From JAHELQ01 sp964491915 (GTDB lineage: Bacteria; Acidobacteriota; Aminicenantia; UBA2199): a stretch of 64,000 nt of DNA. Below are positions 15,719-25,276 of this stretch, in pieces. Position numbers and translations under genes: made by a program. Within the stretch, counting starts at the first letter, position 1. Every line of letters starts with the position of its first letter. The notes under the pieces were generated by a model. That model did not search any database and was not told where the DNA came from. It worked only from the letters and a program-made list of their open reading frames with translations. The stretch covers positions 1-64,000 of the forward strand of contig CAZBHS010000033.1 of the NCBI GenBank assembly GCA_964491915.1, written 5' to 3'.

Positions 15719-18228
15719 CGACCTCTTCTCCCATATTTTTCCGCAGTCGAATGACGCCCCGCCTCCACTTCCACCGCCTCCGCGGCTGCGCCCGGCACAA
15801 AACCGAGGTATTCCTTCCAGTTCTTCTCCTTTTCTTCGTCGGAGAAACTATCGTAACCGAGGGACTCGAATGCCGACACCGCCATCAAGACCGACAGATC
15901 GCGTTCCCCGGCGCCGGTCCTGGCGATGAAGTCTTCGATACCGGCGTATCCGATCCCCCGCTGTTGAATCACCCGTTGGGAGAGTTTCCGGCCGATCCCT
16001 TTCACCAGAATCAAGCCGGTGCGAATGGCATCCTCCTCTTCGACGAACCCCACCTTGCTGCGATTGATATCCGGCGGCAAGAAGCGGACCCCCCATTTTT
16101 TAGCCTCTTCGACATAAAAGAGCAGGGGGTAATATCCGCCGCCGCCATTGAGTAACCGGCAAAAAAAGGTCCGGGGGCGATGGACTTTGAACCAGGCGGA
16201 CAGGTAGGCGGAGTAGGCATAAGATATGCTGTGGGCGTGATTGAAGGCATAGAGGGAAAAATCGCAGGCAATCTTCCAGAAGGTATCGAGCTCCTGGCGG
16301 CGCCAACCATTTTTTCTCCCTTTTTGGAAAAACTCCGCCTTATACTTATCATCGGTCCCCCTCCTTTTTTTCAAGGTTCTCCGTACCTTTTCGCAATATT
16401 CCAGGTTCCAACCGGTAATGTGATAGAGGAGCGACGATATCTGCTCCTCAAAAATAAGGGTGCCCCGGGTGTGGGGAAATATCTCTCCCAGCAGCGGATG
16501 GAAGGCGGGCCTCTTCTCGATGTATGCCGCTTTCATCCCTGATTTGGCGGGGCCGGGCCGGATAATGGCGATAGAAATCCCCAGCTCATCCACATTTTGA
16601 GGGAGGGTTTCGGTCAAGTTCTTCCTGGCCAGCGGGCTCTCCAGTTGAAAGCATCCCACTGTCCCGGCCTTTCTGATATTTTCCCACACCGCAGGATCAT
16701 GAAAATCGATGGATTGCGCCTCATCGATGGCTACCGGCGAAATCACATCAAACCCCCGGACCCCTAGTAGGTCCAATTTGTAAATATTAAGGCGCTCGAT
16801 GGTGTTTTTGTCCCAAATCACCTGGTCGAAACCGGCGGGCGACTGCTCCAGCGGGAATGCACCGCGGGCGGTTCCGGCGGCAAACACCACCCCGCCCACA
16901 TGGAGGGATAATTCTTTGTACACTCCTTCCAGGAGAGACGCCCACCGGTAGACCTCCTTTAACTTACCGCTTCCTTTTTTTTCCAGTTCGCGGGGCGACG
17001 CGAACATCGGCATTTCTTTACTCATCCCATGGGCATCGTCGGGACTGAAGCCGAAGGTGCGGGCCACTTCGTACAGGGCGGAACGGGCTCCGAAAAACTT
17101 GTGGGTGGACACAAACGCCACCGTGCCCTTGTAACGGTCGAACACCCAGCGCAACAACTGTCCGCGACGGGACGATTCCATATCGATATCGATATCCGGC
17201 AAATCCTCTCTCAGACTATTGACAAAACGCTCGAACAGCAGATCGTGATTTAAGGGGTTGATCCGGGAAATACCAAGCAAATAGAGCAAATATGACGACA
17301 CCCCGGATCCCCTCAAGTTGAAATAGATACGGTTCCGGCGGCAATACTCCCCGATCTCGGCGGCAATGAGAAAATAGGGCGAAAATCCCATATCCTTGAT
17401 GATATTGAGCTCGCGGTACGCCCGTTCCCGTTCGGCCAACACCGGGCGTTTTTCCCGCAATTTGCAATTGATGGCCTCTTCGAGGCGCGGAAACGTGGAA
17501 TCCTCTTCTTTGAACAACTTATCAAAGCTAAATTCCACCTTTTCCACCACCTCGAATGTGCGCGTCATGGCTTGCTTACCGGCATCCCCCCATCGTTTGG
17601 CAATGGCCCGGTGGCCGATGGGACCGTAGAGGGAGAGATCCCCGCCGCTTCCGGCGCTATCCATCAGATCGGGGATAGGATGGTGATTGAACACCGCCGA
17701 CGCCACCGCGAATGTATCGGGGGAATCCACCCATTTGAGCGGTTGACTCCAGACCAACGGTATTTGGTGCTTTTGCGCCGCTTCCAGCAACCACCGCTTA
17801 CTATGCCAGTCGAGGCCCAGGTAAAAATTATCGGCCCCCACTTGCTCCCGTACCTGCATCAGCATCGGGGCATCGCCATTCATCATCAAGGCGTTGCGGT
17901 CCGGCACCAACACCGCCACCATATCGTCCATTTTAGAGAAAGTCTTGTTGTTGTAAGAGCCCACCAGGGAGAAGTATCCTTGCAACGACCGGGGAAACAA
18001 CAAAATAGAGCCCACATGATGCAGTTTCACCTCCATTCCTAACAACGGCCGCAAACCACAGGCATCCGCTTCGTGTTTAAAATACTCCCAACCGGTCATG
18101 GCAAAGGGGTCCGTTACCGCCAACGCGGGTATTTTGTTCGCTTTTGCATAGTTGCCGAGTGAAGCCGCGCCAACAGCGCCTTTACCTCTTGAAAACACTG
18201 AATAGACTCTCAATGGAACATAATTCAT
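15715..18228 (-). CDS. dnaE: Short-form DNA polymerase III alpha (DnaE-type, possibly damage-induced)
   Basis: About 837 residues from ATG 18228 (AAGGAA upstream); the longer frame to 18318 runs through its own promoter. The family C polymerase active site is intact (LPDIDIDMESSRRG around residue 345, and KLDLLG), as are the RGSGVSSYLLYLLGI and FNHAHSISYAYSAYLSAWFK motifs. The N-terminal PHP domain is degenerate: the usual His-rich start is VPLRVYSVFSRGKGAVG, so PHP-type exonuclease metal sites are missing. The usual C-terminal OB/tau-binding part of about 1160-residue replicative DnaE is absent or reduced. These traits resemble DnaE2/ImuC error-prone polymerases or accessory DnaE paralogues. 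An SOS-like box overlies the transcription start. No imuA or imuB is next to it. Confidence 0.82.
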   Translation of the reverse strand: MNYVPLRVYSVFSRGKGAVGAASLGNYAKANKIPALAVTDPFAMTGWEYFKHEADACGLRPLLGMEVKLHHVGSILLFPRSLQGYFSLVGSYNNKTFSKMDDMVAVLVPDRNALMMNGDAPMLMQVREQVGADNFYLGLDWHSKRWLLEAAQKHQIPLVWSQPLKWVDSPDTFAVASAVFNHHPIPDLMDSAGSGGDLSLYGPIGHRAIAKRWGDAGKQAMTRTFEVVEKVEFSFDKLFKEEDSTFPRLEEAINCKLREKRPVLAERERAYRELNIIKDMGFSPYFLIAAEIGEYCRRNRIYFNLRGSGVSSYLLYLLGISRINPLNHDLLFERFVNSLREDLPDIDIDMESSRRGQLLRWVFDRYKGTVAFVSTHKFFGARSALYEVARTFGFSPDDAHGMSKEMPMFASPRELEKKGSGKLKEVYRWASLLEGVYKELSLHVGGVVFAAGTARGAFPLEQSPAGFDQVIWDKNTIERLNIYKLDLLGVRGFDVISPVAIDEAQSIDFHDPAVWENIRKAGTVGCFQLESPLARKNLTETLPQNVDELGISIAIIRPGPAKSGMKAAYIEKRPAFHPLLGEIFPHTRGTLIFEEQISSLLYHITGWNLEYCEKVRRTLKKRRGTDDKYKAEFFQKGRKNGWRRQELDTFWKIACDFSLYAFNHAHSISYAYSAYLSAWFKVHRPRTFFCRLLNGGGGYYPLLFYVEEAKKWGVRFLPPDINRSKVGFVEEEDAIRTGLILVKGIGRKLSQRVIQQRGIGYAGIEDFIARTGAGERDLSVLMAVSAFESLGYDSFSDEEKEKNWKEYLGFVPGAAAEAVEVEAGRHSTAEKYGRRGR

Positions 18229-18268
18229 TTCAACTTCCTTTTGCATCACAATCACTTGTTTGCCTTTC

Positions 18269-18283
18269 GTTCGTTTATCGTTC
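18269..18283 (-). promoter_or_regulatory. SOS/LexA-like box GTTC-N7-GTTC at the dnaE start site
   Basis: GTTC (18269-18272), seven bases, GTTC (18280-18283). This is exactly the direct-repeat form used by LexA in Alphaproteobacteria. It sits at the predicted transcription start, seven bases past the -10, where a repressor would block initiation. LexA motifs differ between phyla and this organism's LexA is not seen. Confidence 0.4.
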
Positions 18284-18289
18284 GCCTTC

Positions 18290-18318
18290 AATATAATATC
18301 CTTCCATAATTTTGTCAA
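18290..18318 (-). promoter_or_regulatory. dnaE promoter
   Basis: Minus strand TTGACA (18318-18313), a 17-nt spacer and TATATT (18295-18290), near consensus. Its position inside the longest reading frame shows that the true DnaE start lies downstream. Confidence 0.65.
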
Positions 18319-18464
18319 CTCTTTTTTTCATTTTTTTTAATTTAGTTTTTCGCAATTTCAAAAGTCTTGAATACCAACGCTTTCAGCGTTCCACGCTCAT
18401 TTTTTGAGTGACTATAGCAATTGTGCAAGCTATTGTGACGCAACATAGAGGGAATTGCATTGAC

Positions 18465-18493
18465 TTGACAGAAACCGCATATTTTGATAACCT
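18465..18493 (+). promoter_or_regulatory. tRNA promoter
   Basis: TTGACA (18465-18470), a 17-nt spacer and TAACCT (18488-18493); initiation near 18500, 18 bases before the tRNA. Confidence 0.6.
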
Positions 18494-18517
18494 AATCATT
18501 GCAAACTAGCTGAATGT

Positions 18518-18590
18518 GGGTCTATAGCTCAACGGCTAGAGCCACCGGCTCATAACCGGTAGGTTCCAGGTTCGAATCCTGGTGGGCCCA
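18518..18590 (+). tRNA. tRNA with CAT anticodon (elongator Met or lysidine Ile)
   Basis: A full cloverleaf can be drawn. The acceptor GGGTCTA pairs with TGGGCCC (one G-T pair). The D stem is GCTC/GAGC, the anticodon stem ACCGG/CCGGT with loop CTCATAA (anticodon 18551-18553), the T stem CCAGG/CCTGG with loop TTCGAAT, and the discriminator is A at 18590. The 3' CCA is not encoded. G1-C72 pairing and lack of the GGG/CCC anticodon stem exclude initiator tRNA. Choosing between elongator Met and Ile2 needs a tRNA model. Confidence 0.93.
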
Positions 18591-18614
18591 CTTCTTAAAA
18601 TACGAGGAGCTTCA

Positions 18615-19367
18615 TTGAAAGAAGGTTTAGAAATTCTATATCAGCTTCAGAAGAAAGATAACCAAATCAGGGAAATAGAGACAACCATAAAAGAAATTCC
18701 CGCTGACATCAATCAGTTGGAAACCGAACGGGATGGCAAAGTCACTATTATCGAAACATCGAAGCAAAAACTGCAGGACAACGTAAAATCGCGAGAGAAG
18801 TTGGAAAAAGATATTCTCCTGGTAAAAGAAAAAATTAGCAAGTACAAAGAGCAGATGAACAAATCCACCACCAACAAAGAATACCAGGGATTTATCTCGG
18901 AGATCAAATACGAAGAGGAACAGATCGGAGTCATCGAGGAAAAAATCATCGAGAAGATGGTTCAATCCGACGAGATCATGGGCGAAATACGGGAGAGCGA
19001 ACAGGCATTCAATTCTATTGCCGGCGAGTACAATAAAAAAATTGAGGATTTCAAAAACACCCTGACTTACAACAAGACCAGGTTGATGGAAGAGAAAAAG
19101 AGTAAAGATGAAATCCGGGAAAAAGTACCCAAGAATATGCTGAAACTGTACGACAACCTGTTCGCAAAAAAACTCGGGAAAGCTGTTTCCTTTGTGGAAA
19201 GTGATTTTTGCGGCGTTTGCAATGTCAAGATCCGCCCCCAGATGCTCAACGAACTCATCACCACCAATGATCTCTTCATTTGCGAGAACTGCGGACGGAT
19301 ACTGTATAAGAAGATGGAAATCCTTGAAGAGGATGAACCCAAAAAAAACAGTAAGAAAAAGAACTAG
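18615..19367 (+). CDS. Coiled-coil protein with C4 zinc ribbon (COG1579 family)
   Basis: A 250-residue protein: about 190 residues of charged heptad-like coiled coil (KDNQIREIETTIKEIP onward) and a C-terminal four-Cys zinc ribbon (DFCGVCNVKIRPQ ... FICENCGRILYKK). This matches the widespread COG1579 family, whose role is unsettled (nucleic-acid binding or a scaffold). The reading frame is open back into the tRNA, so TTG 18615 preceded by GAGGAG is chosen as start. The stop codon is followed directly by the gatB ATG, implying coupled translation. Confidence 0.85.
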   Translation: MKEGLEILYQLQKKDNQIREIETTIKEIPADINQLETERDGKVTIIETSKQKLQDNVKSREKLEKDILLVKEKISKYKEQMNKSTTNKEYQGFISEIKYEEEQIGVIEEKIIEKMVQSDEIMGEIRESEQAFNSIAGEYNKKIEDFKNTLTYNKTRLMEEKKSKDEIREKVPKNMLKLYDNLFAKKLGKAVSFVESDFCGVCNVKIRPQMLNELITTNDLFICENCGRILYKKMEILEEDEPKKNSKKKN

Positions 19368-20780
19368 ATGTATGAAGCGGTTATCGGTCTCGAGATTCAT
19401 TCGCAACTGTTAACGGAAACCAAGCTATTCTGCCGGTGTTCCACCCGGTACGATTCTCCCCCCAATACCAACGTTTGCCCCGTGTGCCTGGGGCTTCCGG
19501 GAGCGTTACCGGTAATGAACAAACAAGCGGCGCACCACGCGGTATTGGCCGCCACCTCCTTCAACCTCTCCATCAACCGGCGGTCATATTTCGCCCGGAA
19601 AAACTATTTTTATCCCGATCTGCCCAAAGGTTACCAGATCACCCAATATGAGACGCCGGTATCACAGAAGGGGTATATCGACGTAAATGGTAAACGTATC
19701 CGTATCAACCGCATCCACATCGAGGAGGACGCCGGCAAATCTATCCATATGGAGAGTCCCTCTCAGACCAAGGTGGACTTTAACCGTTCCGGCATCGCCT
19801 TAATCGAGATCGTCACCGAACCGGACATCGAGAATCCGCAGCAGGCGGTTGAATTCTTGCAAATCCTGCGTCTCACCTTGATGTATTTGGGCATCAGCGA
19901 CGGCAATATGGAAGAGGGCAGTTTGCGTTGCGACGGCAATATTTCGGTCCGCGAAAAAGGCGCTCCCCTACCGGATTACAAAGTGGAGATCAAGAATCTC
20001 AATTCGTTCCGTTTCCTGGCCAAAGCTCTGGAGTATGAATTCAAACAGCAGGTCAAGATGATTGGGAACAATGAAAAAATCCAATCCTGCACCAAGTTGT
20101 GGGACACCAAAGAGAACAAAACCCGTCTCATGCGCCGCAAAGAAGAGGAATTCGACTACCGCTACTTCCCCGAACCGGACCTCGGAGCGCTGGTCATTTC
20201 ACAAGAAGAGATCGACCTCTGGCAGACCGAAATCCCGGAGCTCCCCCAACAAAAACGGGACCGCTTCGAAGAATACTTCAAAATGGACGCCAAAGCCGCG
20301 TCATTCTATATGTTCAACACAGACATCGCGGACTTTTTCGAAGCCACCGCCAAACTCACCGGCAACTTCAAAAAGATCGATTCCTGGCTGCGTACCGAAT
20401 TGATGAAAGTCCTCAAAGAGGAAAACATAGCTCTCGGCGATTTGAAATTCACTCCTGAGCTTTTATGTCAATTGATCCACATGGTGGACTCCGACGAGAT
20501 CACCGGGAAAATCGCCAAAGAGATCTATCGCGACGTTCTGGACGGTAAAGCCCCCAAAGAAATCGTGAAGAAAAAAGGCATCCAGACAATGGATAACCGC
20601 GACGAAATCGAGCGTATGCTACTGGACCTCATCGCCGCCTCCCCCAAAGAGGTCAATAAATACAAAGGCGGCCACAAAAAAATGGCGGCCTATTTCGTGG
20701 GCCGCATCATGGGCCAAACCAAAGGCCAGGCCAATCCCAAAACCATCAACGAACTCATCAAAAAACACCTGGACGACTAG
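19368..20780 (+). CDS. gatB: Asp-tRNA(Asn)/Glu-tRNA(Gln) amidotransferase subunit B
   Basis: A 470-residue GatB. It opens MYEAVIGLEIHSQLLTETK, has the zinc-binding Cys set (CRCSTRYDSPPNTNVCPVC), the signature RKNYFYPDLPKGYQITQY, HIEEDAGKS, and the helical plus YqeY-like tail ending INELIKKHLDD. GatB carries the kinase site and binds the tRNA in the GatCAB complex, which converts Glu-tRNA(Gln) or Asp-tRNA(Asn) to Gln or Asn. gatA and gatC are not in the window. The gene starts immediately after the zinc-ribbon gene's stop. Confidence 0.97.
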   Translation: MYEAVIGLEIHSQLLTETKLFCRCSTRYDSPPNTNVCPVCLGLPGALPVMNKQAAHHAVLAATSFNLSINRRSYFARKNYFYPDLPKGYQITQYETPVSQKGYIDVNGKRIRINRIHIEEDAGKSIHMESPSQTKVDFNRSGIALIEIVTEPDIENPQQAVEFLQILRLTLMYLGISDGNMEEGSLRCDGNISVREKGAPLPDYKVEIKNLNSFRFLAKALEYEFKQQVKMIGNNEKIQSCTKLWDTKENKTRLMRRKEEEFDYRYFPEPDLGALVISQEEIDLWQTEIPELPQQKRDRFEEYFKMDAKAASFYMFNTDIADFFEATAKLTGNFKKIDSWLRTELMKVLKEENIALGDLKFTPELLCQLIHMVDSDEITGKIAKEIYRDVLDGKAPKEIVKKKGIQTMDNRDEIERMLLDLIAASPKEVNKYKGGHKKMAAYFVGRIMGQTKGQANPKTINELIKKHLDD

Positions 20781-20800
20781 TCTTTCCCTCGTGATTCCAT

Positions 20801-21865
20801 TCAACTGAAATCGAAGCCGAGGCCCGGTTTGTTTTGAGGATGGAGTATGCCGTTCTTCAGGATGACCGCGCTCGATGCGGGGTCGTCAATGAGGTCGAGA
20901 TGACCGTCGAGGTCGGCGTACAGGACATTGGGACGGGCCAGGGCAAAATGAAGACCCGCCGCTATCGCCAACGCCGATTCATCCATGCAGCCCACCATCG
21001 CCTCGAGGCCCGCCGCGTGCGCCACGCCATTCACCTGCAACGCCTCGGAAATCCCCCCCACTTTCATGAGTTTGATGTTCACCATATCCATCAAGCTGCG
21101 CCGGGCCAGGCGAAAGGCGTCCCTGAGATTTACCAGACTCTCGTCCGCCATCACCGGAATCCCCACCCCCCGGGTCACCCGCCCCAGAAGATCCGGCTGA
21201 CCTTTTGGGGTCGGCTGTTCCAATAATTCCAATTTCGCCGGTTTGATGCCCTTAAAAAACTCCAGCGACTGGTCTACCGAGTATCCCTGGTTGGCGTCGA
21301 AGCGCAATTCGATGCGCTGCCCCACAGCCTCGCGGACTTTCAGCACCCGGAGAATATCTTCGCCGACATCTATCCCGCCCTTTATCTTCAATGCCTTGAA
21401 GCCCTGCCGGACAAACTCCCGCGCCCGCCGCACCGTATCCTCCACCGGCAGGATGCCGATGGTGACGCTGGTTTTGATGTGCTTGCGAAAGCCTCCCAGC
21501 AGTAAGTAGACCGGCAGTTGCGCTTTTTTGCCCAGGATATCGTACAAGGCCATATCCACCATGGCCCTGGCTGACGGTTGTTCTTTCAATAATTCCTTCA
21601 AGCGGGCCATATGCTTTGCCATTCGTAGTGGATCCGAACCGTTCAATACTTCGGGGATCGCTGTATCACACGCGTCCAACACACTCTGCGGCGTCTCTCC
21701 GGTGACTTGCAAGTCGGGCGCCGCGCATCCAAAACCGGAGATTCCCCGGTTGGTTTCCACTCTGATGAAGATGTTGGTTGCCGTCGAAATGGTTTCGTAG
21801 GCGATGGTGTAGGGCTCGATAAGCCCCATCTCCACCTTCCACGCCTCGATGTTTGTGATTCTCAT
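20801..21865 (-). CDS. Enolase-superfamily dipeptide epimerase (L-Ala-D/L-Glu type)
   Basis: A 354-residue muconate-lactonizing/enolase-superfamily enzyme. The catalytic lysines are Lys160 and Lys162 in ALKIKGG and Lys265 in NIKLMK. Magnesium ligands are Asp190 (RFDANQGY), Glu216 (LLEQP) and Asp241 (MADES). The DxD pair (Asp318, Asp320 in YADLDGHLDL) is the mark of L-Ala-D/L-Glu and other dipeptide epimerases, which recycle murein peptides. A related subgroup, DgcA, works with a DUF1611 protein (DgcN) in D-glutamate breakdown, and a DUF1611 gene is two genes upstream here. Last gene of the four-gene operon, converging on gatB with a 20-base gap. Confidence 0.88.
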   Translation of the reverse strand: MRITNIEAWKVEMGLIEPYTIAYETISTATNIFIRVETNRGISGFGCAAPDLQVTGETPQSVLDACDTAIPEVLNGSDPLRMAKHMARLKELLKEQPSARAMVDMALYDILGKKAQLPVYLLLGGFRKHIKTSVTIGILPVEDTVRRAREFVRQGFKALKIKGGIDVGEDILRVLKVREAVGQRIELRFDANQGYSVDQSLEFFKGIKPAKLELLEQPTPKGQPDLLGRVTRGVGIPVMADESLVNLRDAFRLARRSLMDMVNIKLMKVGGISEALQVNGVAHAAGLEAMVGCMDESALAIAAGLHFALARPNVLYADLDGHLDLIDDPASSAVILKNGILHPQNKPGLGFDFS

Positions 21866-21889
21866 CCGGACCTATCCCCCATCACCCGC

Positions 21890-24196
21890 TCAATAGCGGC
21901 GATTGTAGATCTCATCCAGAGTCAGATTTTTCAGATCTTCCACCAGCGAAACCAAATGGGCGATCATGATTTGCCAAATTTTCCTGCCTTTTTGAGGCGT
22001 CGCTTTGGTGGCGTCGCCAATCACGCCATTGGCGGAGAATTTCTGGGTATAGGAATACCACAACACTCCCCGTCTCGACGTAAAATTCAGATAACGGCTG
22101 GAAAACTCGGGAACCGAGCGGGAAGCAAGCTCCATCTTCACCAAATGGGGTCTCACCGCCAGACTGGTACTGGTCTCGATCTCACCGGCGTGGACATCGT
22201 TCGGCATATCTGTAATTTTGTAGATATCCACATCGCTGGTTTCTCCGCTATCCACACATACAAAGATCCCGGCGTCCCGGTTGATCATCTGGGCAGCGTA
22301 ATTCAACGCCGGGATATTACCCCCATGACCATTGATGATCACCAATTTGCAAATCCCGTTTCTGGCGACGCTCATACCGATATCGTACACCAAATTGGAC
22401 AACGTATGATTGTGAATGTCAATGGTGCCCTTGAAGCTGTTATGCTCATAGGAAATCCCGTAGGGAATCAACGGCAACACCAACGGAAGCGGACTACTGC
22501 ACGCCTCCGCCACCTTATGAGCCAGGTATTCGGCGTCGAACGCGTCGGTGTCCAACGGCAAGTGCGGACCGTGTTGTTCGATGGATCCCACTGGAAGTAG
22601 CGCGATATCAACCTCTTTGAACCGCTCTTCCGCTTCCGGCCAGGTCATTTCCCCCCACAAATACGATTTCTCTTTTTGAACCCGCGGGGCCTGTTCAAAG
22701 GGGAATGGCCGGTGCAATCCAGGGTCAACCAAAAGATCGAATTCGCGCCACTGCCGGCCGGATTTCAGCAACGCGCCGTCAGCGTGCTCGATGAGGATCC
22801 CAAACAACAATGGCCGTATATCCACAGGAATCCCGTCAATGGGCGACCGTTCAGGATCGAAACGGAGTTTCAAAACCTCGGGTCGCGGCCGGATTGTTCT
22901 CTTCTTTTTGCTCCCACCGTTCAGCATACCTTTTTCCCGGAGTAAAAACTTCATATGCTCCGCTCCGGCGGATTCCTGGTGAATGTCCATGGTCTCTACG
23001 CTCTTCAAGCAATCGGCGATTTGCATCTCTGTATAGCCGCATATTCCCGGATTCCCACCAATCGCTGTGAGCATGCCCACGATTCGCCTGCATTTTTCGC
23101 AGCGACCGCAGGGGTGAATCCGGTCATCCTCTTTATGGGCCGCGTGACACGATATTTGCTGCCTCAACAACTCCGGATAGCGCTGAGAGAGGGTTTTCTC
23201 GATCAATAACTCCGACATCGGCCTGAGGATCGAAAACTGGCTAACGGCGAAACCTTTGCGCATAAAATAACGGCTCATGGCATTGTCGAAGTAACGGCTC
23301 TGATCGTACAATCCATCATAATGGGTAATACCTTTAAATGATAAACGGCGGGTGGTATCATACTCATCGCCAATCAAGATGCGGGCAATCCCCCTTTTTC
23401 TCACCAACGGCAACACCCCGAACAAAAAAACCGCCACAGTCCACAACCGTATCGGATACTCGTCGCTCCTCACATTGGCAAAATCGCTTCGTATAAACGG
23501 CATACGCCGCAGCATCCAATTGAACACCCGGTCCGAATTTGTCCACACTCGGCCGGTGTTGGGAAATGTGTCTTTAAAGTATTTGTACGCGTTTAGCGCT
23601 GTAAACCAATGCCTGCCCGATTCATTGACATAGAGTGGATGCACATCGAATCCACATTCGTTTAGCAAACCGTATGAGAGCAAACTGTCTTTGCCTCCGC
23701 TGGAGAGAATGGCGTGACGGTGACGCTCCGTGGTCCAGAGCGACCAACGAACCCGGGTGGCGGAGGTGGACTCCTCCGGAAACGTCAACCGGGCGGCCAG
23801 GTATGTTTCACTCTTCTCCACAGGCAACGCGGCCACGTCAGCGGTGAGAAAGGGATTCGGTTCCAGGAATTTCTTGACATAAATCTCCCGGGCGGTATTC
23901 TCAGCCATATCCACAAGGAATTTACGGTCGATTTCATCGAAATTCCCATGCAATTCCAGTTCGCGGCAAAACAAACCATAGTTCAGCGCCACCTGCGCCG
24001 CCGCCATAGAAGCTAGATTTATCGCCAACCGGTCGCCGGCTTCGAACACGTCTTCTTCGTATTTATACACCAAATCTATCGCATCTTCCCGCCCGTCCCA
24101 ATACAGACGATAAGAGGCCGTCAACCGGTTTTTCTCCATCACCACCGGCCCGACGACCAAGCGGTCGAACACGACTAGTTTTTCGCGTTCCATCAT
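21890..24196 (-). CDS. PP-loop ATPase fused to a creatininase-type amidohydrolase
   Basis: A 768-residue two-domain protein. Residues 1-about 520 form an N-terminal region of unknown fold, then a PP-loop with SSGGKDS (residues 165-171) and a CGRCEKC cluster near residue 363. PP-loop enzymes adenylate a carboxyl or carbonyl and release PPi. From memory the arrangement recalls MurL, the ATP-dependent epimerase of the terminal Glu of UDP-MurNAc-L-Ala-L-Glu; this needs an HMM check. Residues about 530-768 form a creatininase/MftE domain with metal ligands in GSIEQHGPHLPLDTD, INGHGGN and HAGEIETS. The ATG overlaps the upstream DUF1611 gene stop by 4 nt. The fusion suggests consecutive activation and amide hydrolysis on one small molecule (inference). 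Confidence 0.75.
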   Translation of the reverse strand: MMEREKLVVFDRLVVGPVVMEKNRLTASYRLYWDGREDAIDLVYKYEEDVFEAGDRLAINLASMAAAQVALNYGLFCRELELHGNFDEIDRKFLVDMAENTAREIYVKKFLEPNPFLTADVAALPVEKSETYLAARLTFPEESTSATRVRWSLWTTERHRHAILSSGGKDSLLSYGLLNECGFDVHPLYVNESGRHWFTALNAYKYFKDTFPNTGRVWTNSDRVFNWMLRRMPFIRSDFANVRSDEYPIRLWTVAVFLFGVLPLVRKRGIARILIGDEYDTTRRLSFKGITHYDGLYDQSRYFDNAMSRYFMRKGFAVSQFSILRPMSELLIEKTLSQRYPELLRQQISCHAAHKEDDRIHPCGRCEKCRRIVGMLTAIGGNPGICGYTEMQIADCLKSVETMDIHQESAGAEHMKFLLREKGMLNGGSKKKRTIRPRPEVLKLRFDPERSPIDGIPVDIRPLLFGILIEHADGALLKSGRQWREFDLLVDPGLHRPFPFEQAPRVQKEKSYLWGEMTWPEAEERFKEVDIALLPVGSIEQHGPHLPLDTDAFDAEYLAHKVAEACSSPLPLVLPLIPYGISYEHNSFKGTIDIHNHTLSNLVYDIGMSVARNGICKLVIINGHGGNIPALNYAAQMINRDAGIFVCVDSGETSDVDIYKITDMPNDVHAGEIETSTSLAVRPHLVKMELASRSVPEFSSRYLNFTSRRGVLWYSYTQKFSANGVIGDATKATPQKGRKIWQIMIAHLVSLVEDLKNLTLDEIYNRRY

Positions 24197-25272
24197 TCGT
24201 TCTCCAAATAAGATCTCAGTGAATCCACCAATCCTCCCGGCCCTTCCACCAATACATCATGCGCCGGCAGACCGGTCAAGCGACGAATAGCTGAACACAT
24301 CCCCGGGATTTCTCGAGGCGACATATCTTCGTGATTGACGGTAATCGCCCGCACCGGTTTGCCCGAAATGATCTCGACTGCTTCTATCTGGCGGGACAAC
24401 GGATGAATCGGATAACCGGGAAAACCATCGTACTCTTCCCGCGCCGGAGCGTGCTGCAACACCATAAAATCCGGACGCGCAGCCGCCATGATTTCAAAAC
24501 CGCCGGGATAGGCCGGATTCATCAGACTCCCCTGCCCTTCGATGATAATGACGTCCGGTTTCAGATCATGCCAGCAGGACCACACCGCGTGCTCGATTTC
24601 CCCCGACACAAAATCGTTTACCAACGAATCCATGATCACTCCGTAACGGGCTCCCTGCATCCAGGCGGTTTGTCCGGTGCCCACCATCTGCGCGTTAAAC
24701 CCGGCGTTTTGCAACCCCTGTACTAAAAGCCAGGCTGTGGTCCGCTTTCCGATGGCCGAGTCGGTGCCGAGAACCGCGATTCGTTTCGCCTGTACGCGCT
24801 CGATTCTTCCGGAAAAGAAATGGAGGCTTGAACGATGGGGAGGTTTTCTGATATCGCGGATATTCACCTTGTGCAAAGCAGCCAAGTCCATGAGCTCCGG
24901 GTCCTCCGACAAAAAATCGTGAAGCCCGCAATCCACATGCAATCCCGCTTCGATAGCCCGCCGGACATCCATCCGCGCCTCTTGCGGAAGCCTCCCTCCA
25001 TCGGGGGCCAACCCCATGACAAAATGGGTGGCGCCGGCATTTTGTTTATTCCCATACTCCAGCGCTTCATTCAACGTTCTCATCACCGGAATGCCCGCCG
25101 GCTTCCCATCCAACACGGTTCCAGCGTCCTGTCCGGCGTACCGGGAATCCACCAGAGCCAATACCCGGTACCGGCGGGTAAACCTGACCAATCCATGGGC
25201 GGTTTTCCCATTGAGGGTATTGAAGCCCCCTTCGCAATAAACAATGGCGTTACCGTCGAAACTTGAGTTCAT
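24193..25272 (-). CDS. DUF1611 family protein (DgcN-like)
   Basis: A 359-residue protein with an N-terminal Rossmann-like part (RYRVLALVDSRYAGQDAG) and a C-terminal P-loop-like domain (AVLGTDSAIGKRTTAW, then DVIIIEGQGSLMNPAYPGG), the pattern of DUF1611. DgcN, a member of this family, has been reported as an N-acetyltransferase acting on D-glutamate together with the enolase-superfamily DgcA. Both families co-occur in this operon, so D-Glu or a D-Glu peptide is a reasonable substrate guess. Four bases separate it from the PLP enzyme gene and it overlaps the PP-loop fusion gene by 4 nt. Confidence 0.8.
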   Translation of the reverse strand: MNSSFDGNAIVYCEGGFNTLNGKTAHGLVRFTRRYRVLALVDSRYAGQDAGTVLDGKPAGIPVMRTLNEALEYGNKQNAGATHFVMGLAPDGGRLPQEARMDVRRAIEAGLHVDCGLHDFLSEDPELMDLAALHKVNIRDIRKPPHRSSLHFFSGRIERVQAKRIAVLGTDSAIGKRTTAWLLVQGLQNAGFNAQMVGTGQTAWMQGARYGVIMDSLVNDFVSGEIEHAVWSCWHDLKPDVIIIEGQGSLMNPAYPGGFEIMAAARPDFMVLQHAPAREEYDGFPGYPIHPLSRQIEAVEIISGKPVRAITVNHEDMSPREIPGMCSAIRRLTGLPAHDVLVEGPGGLVDSLRSYLENE

Positions 25273-25276
25273 GCTA

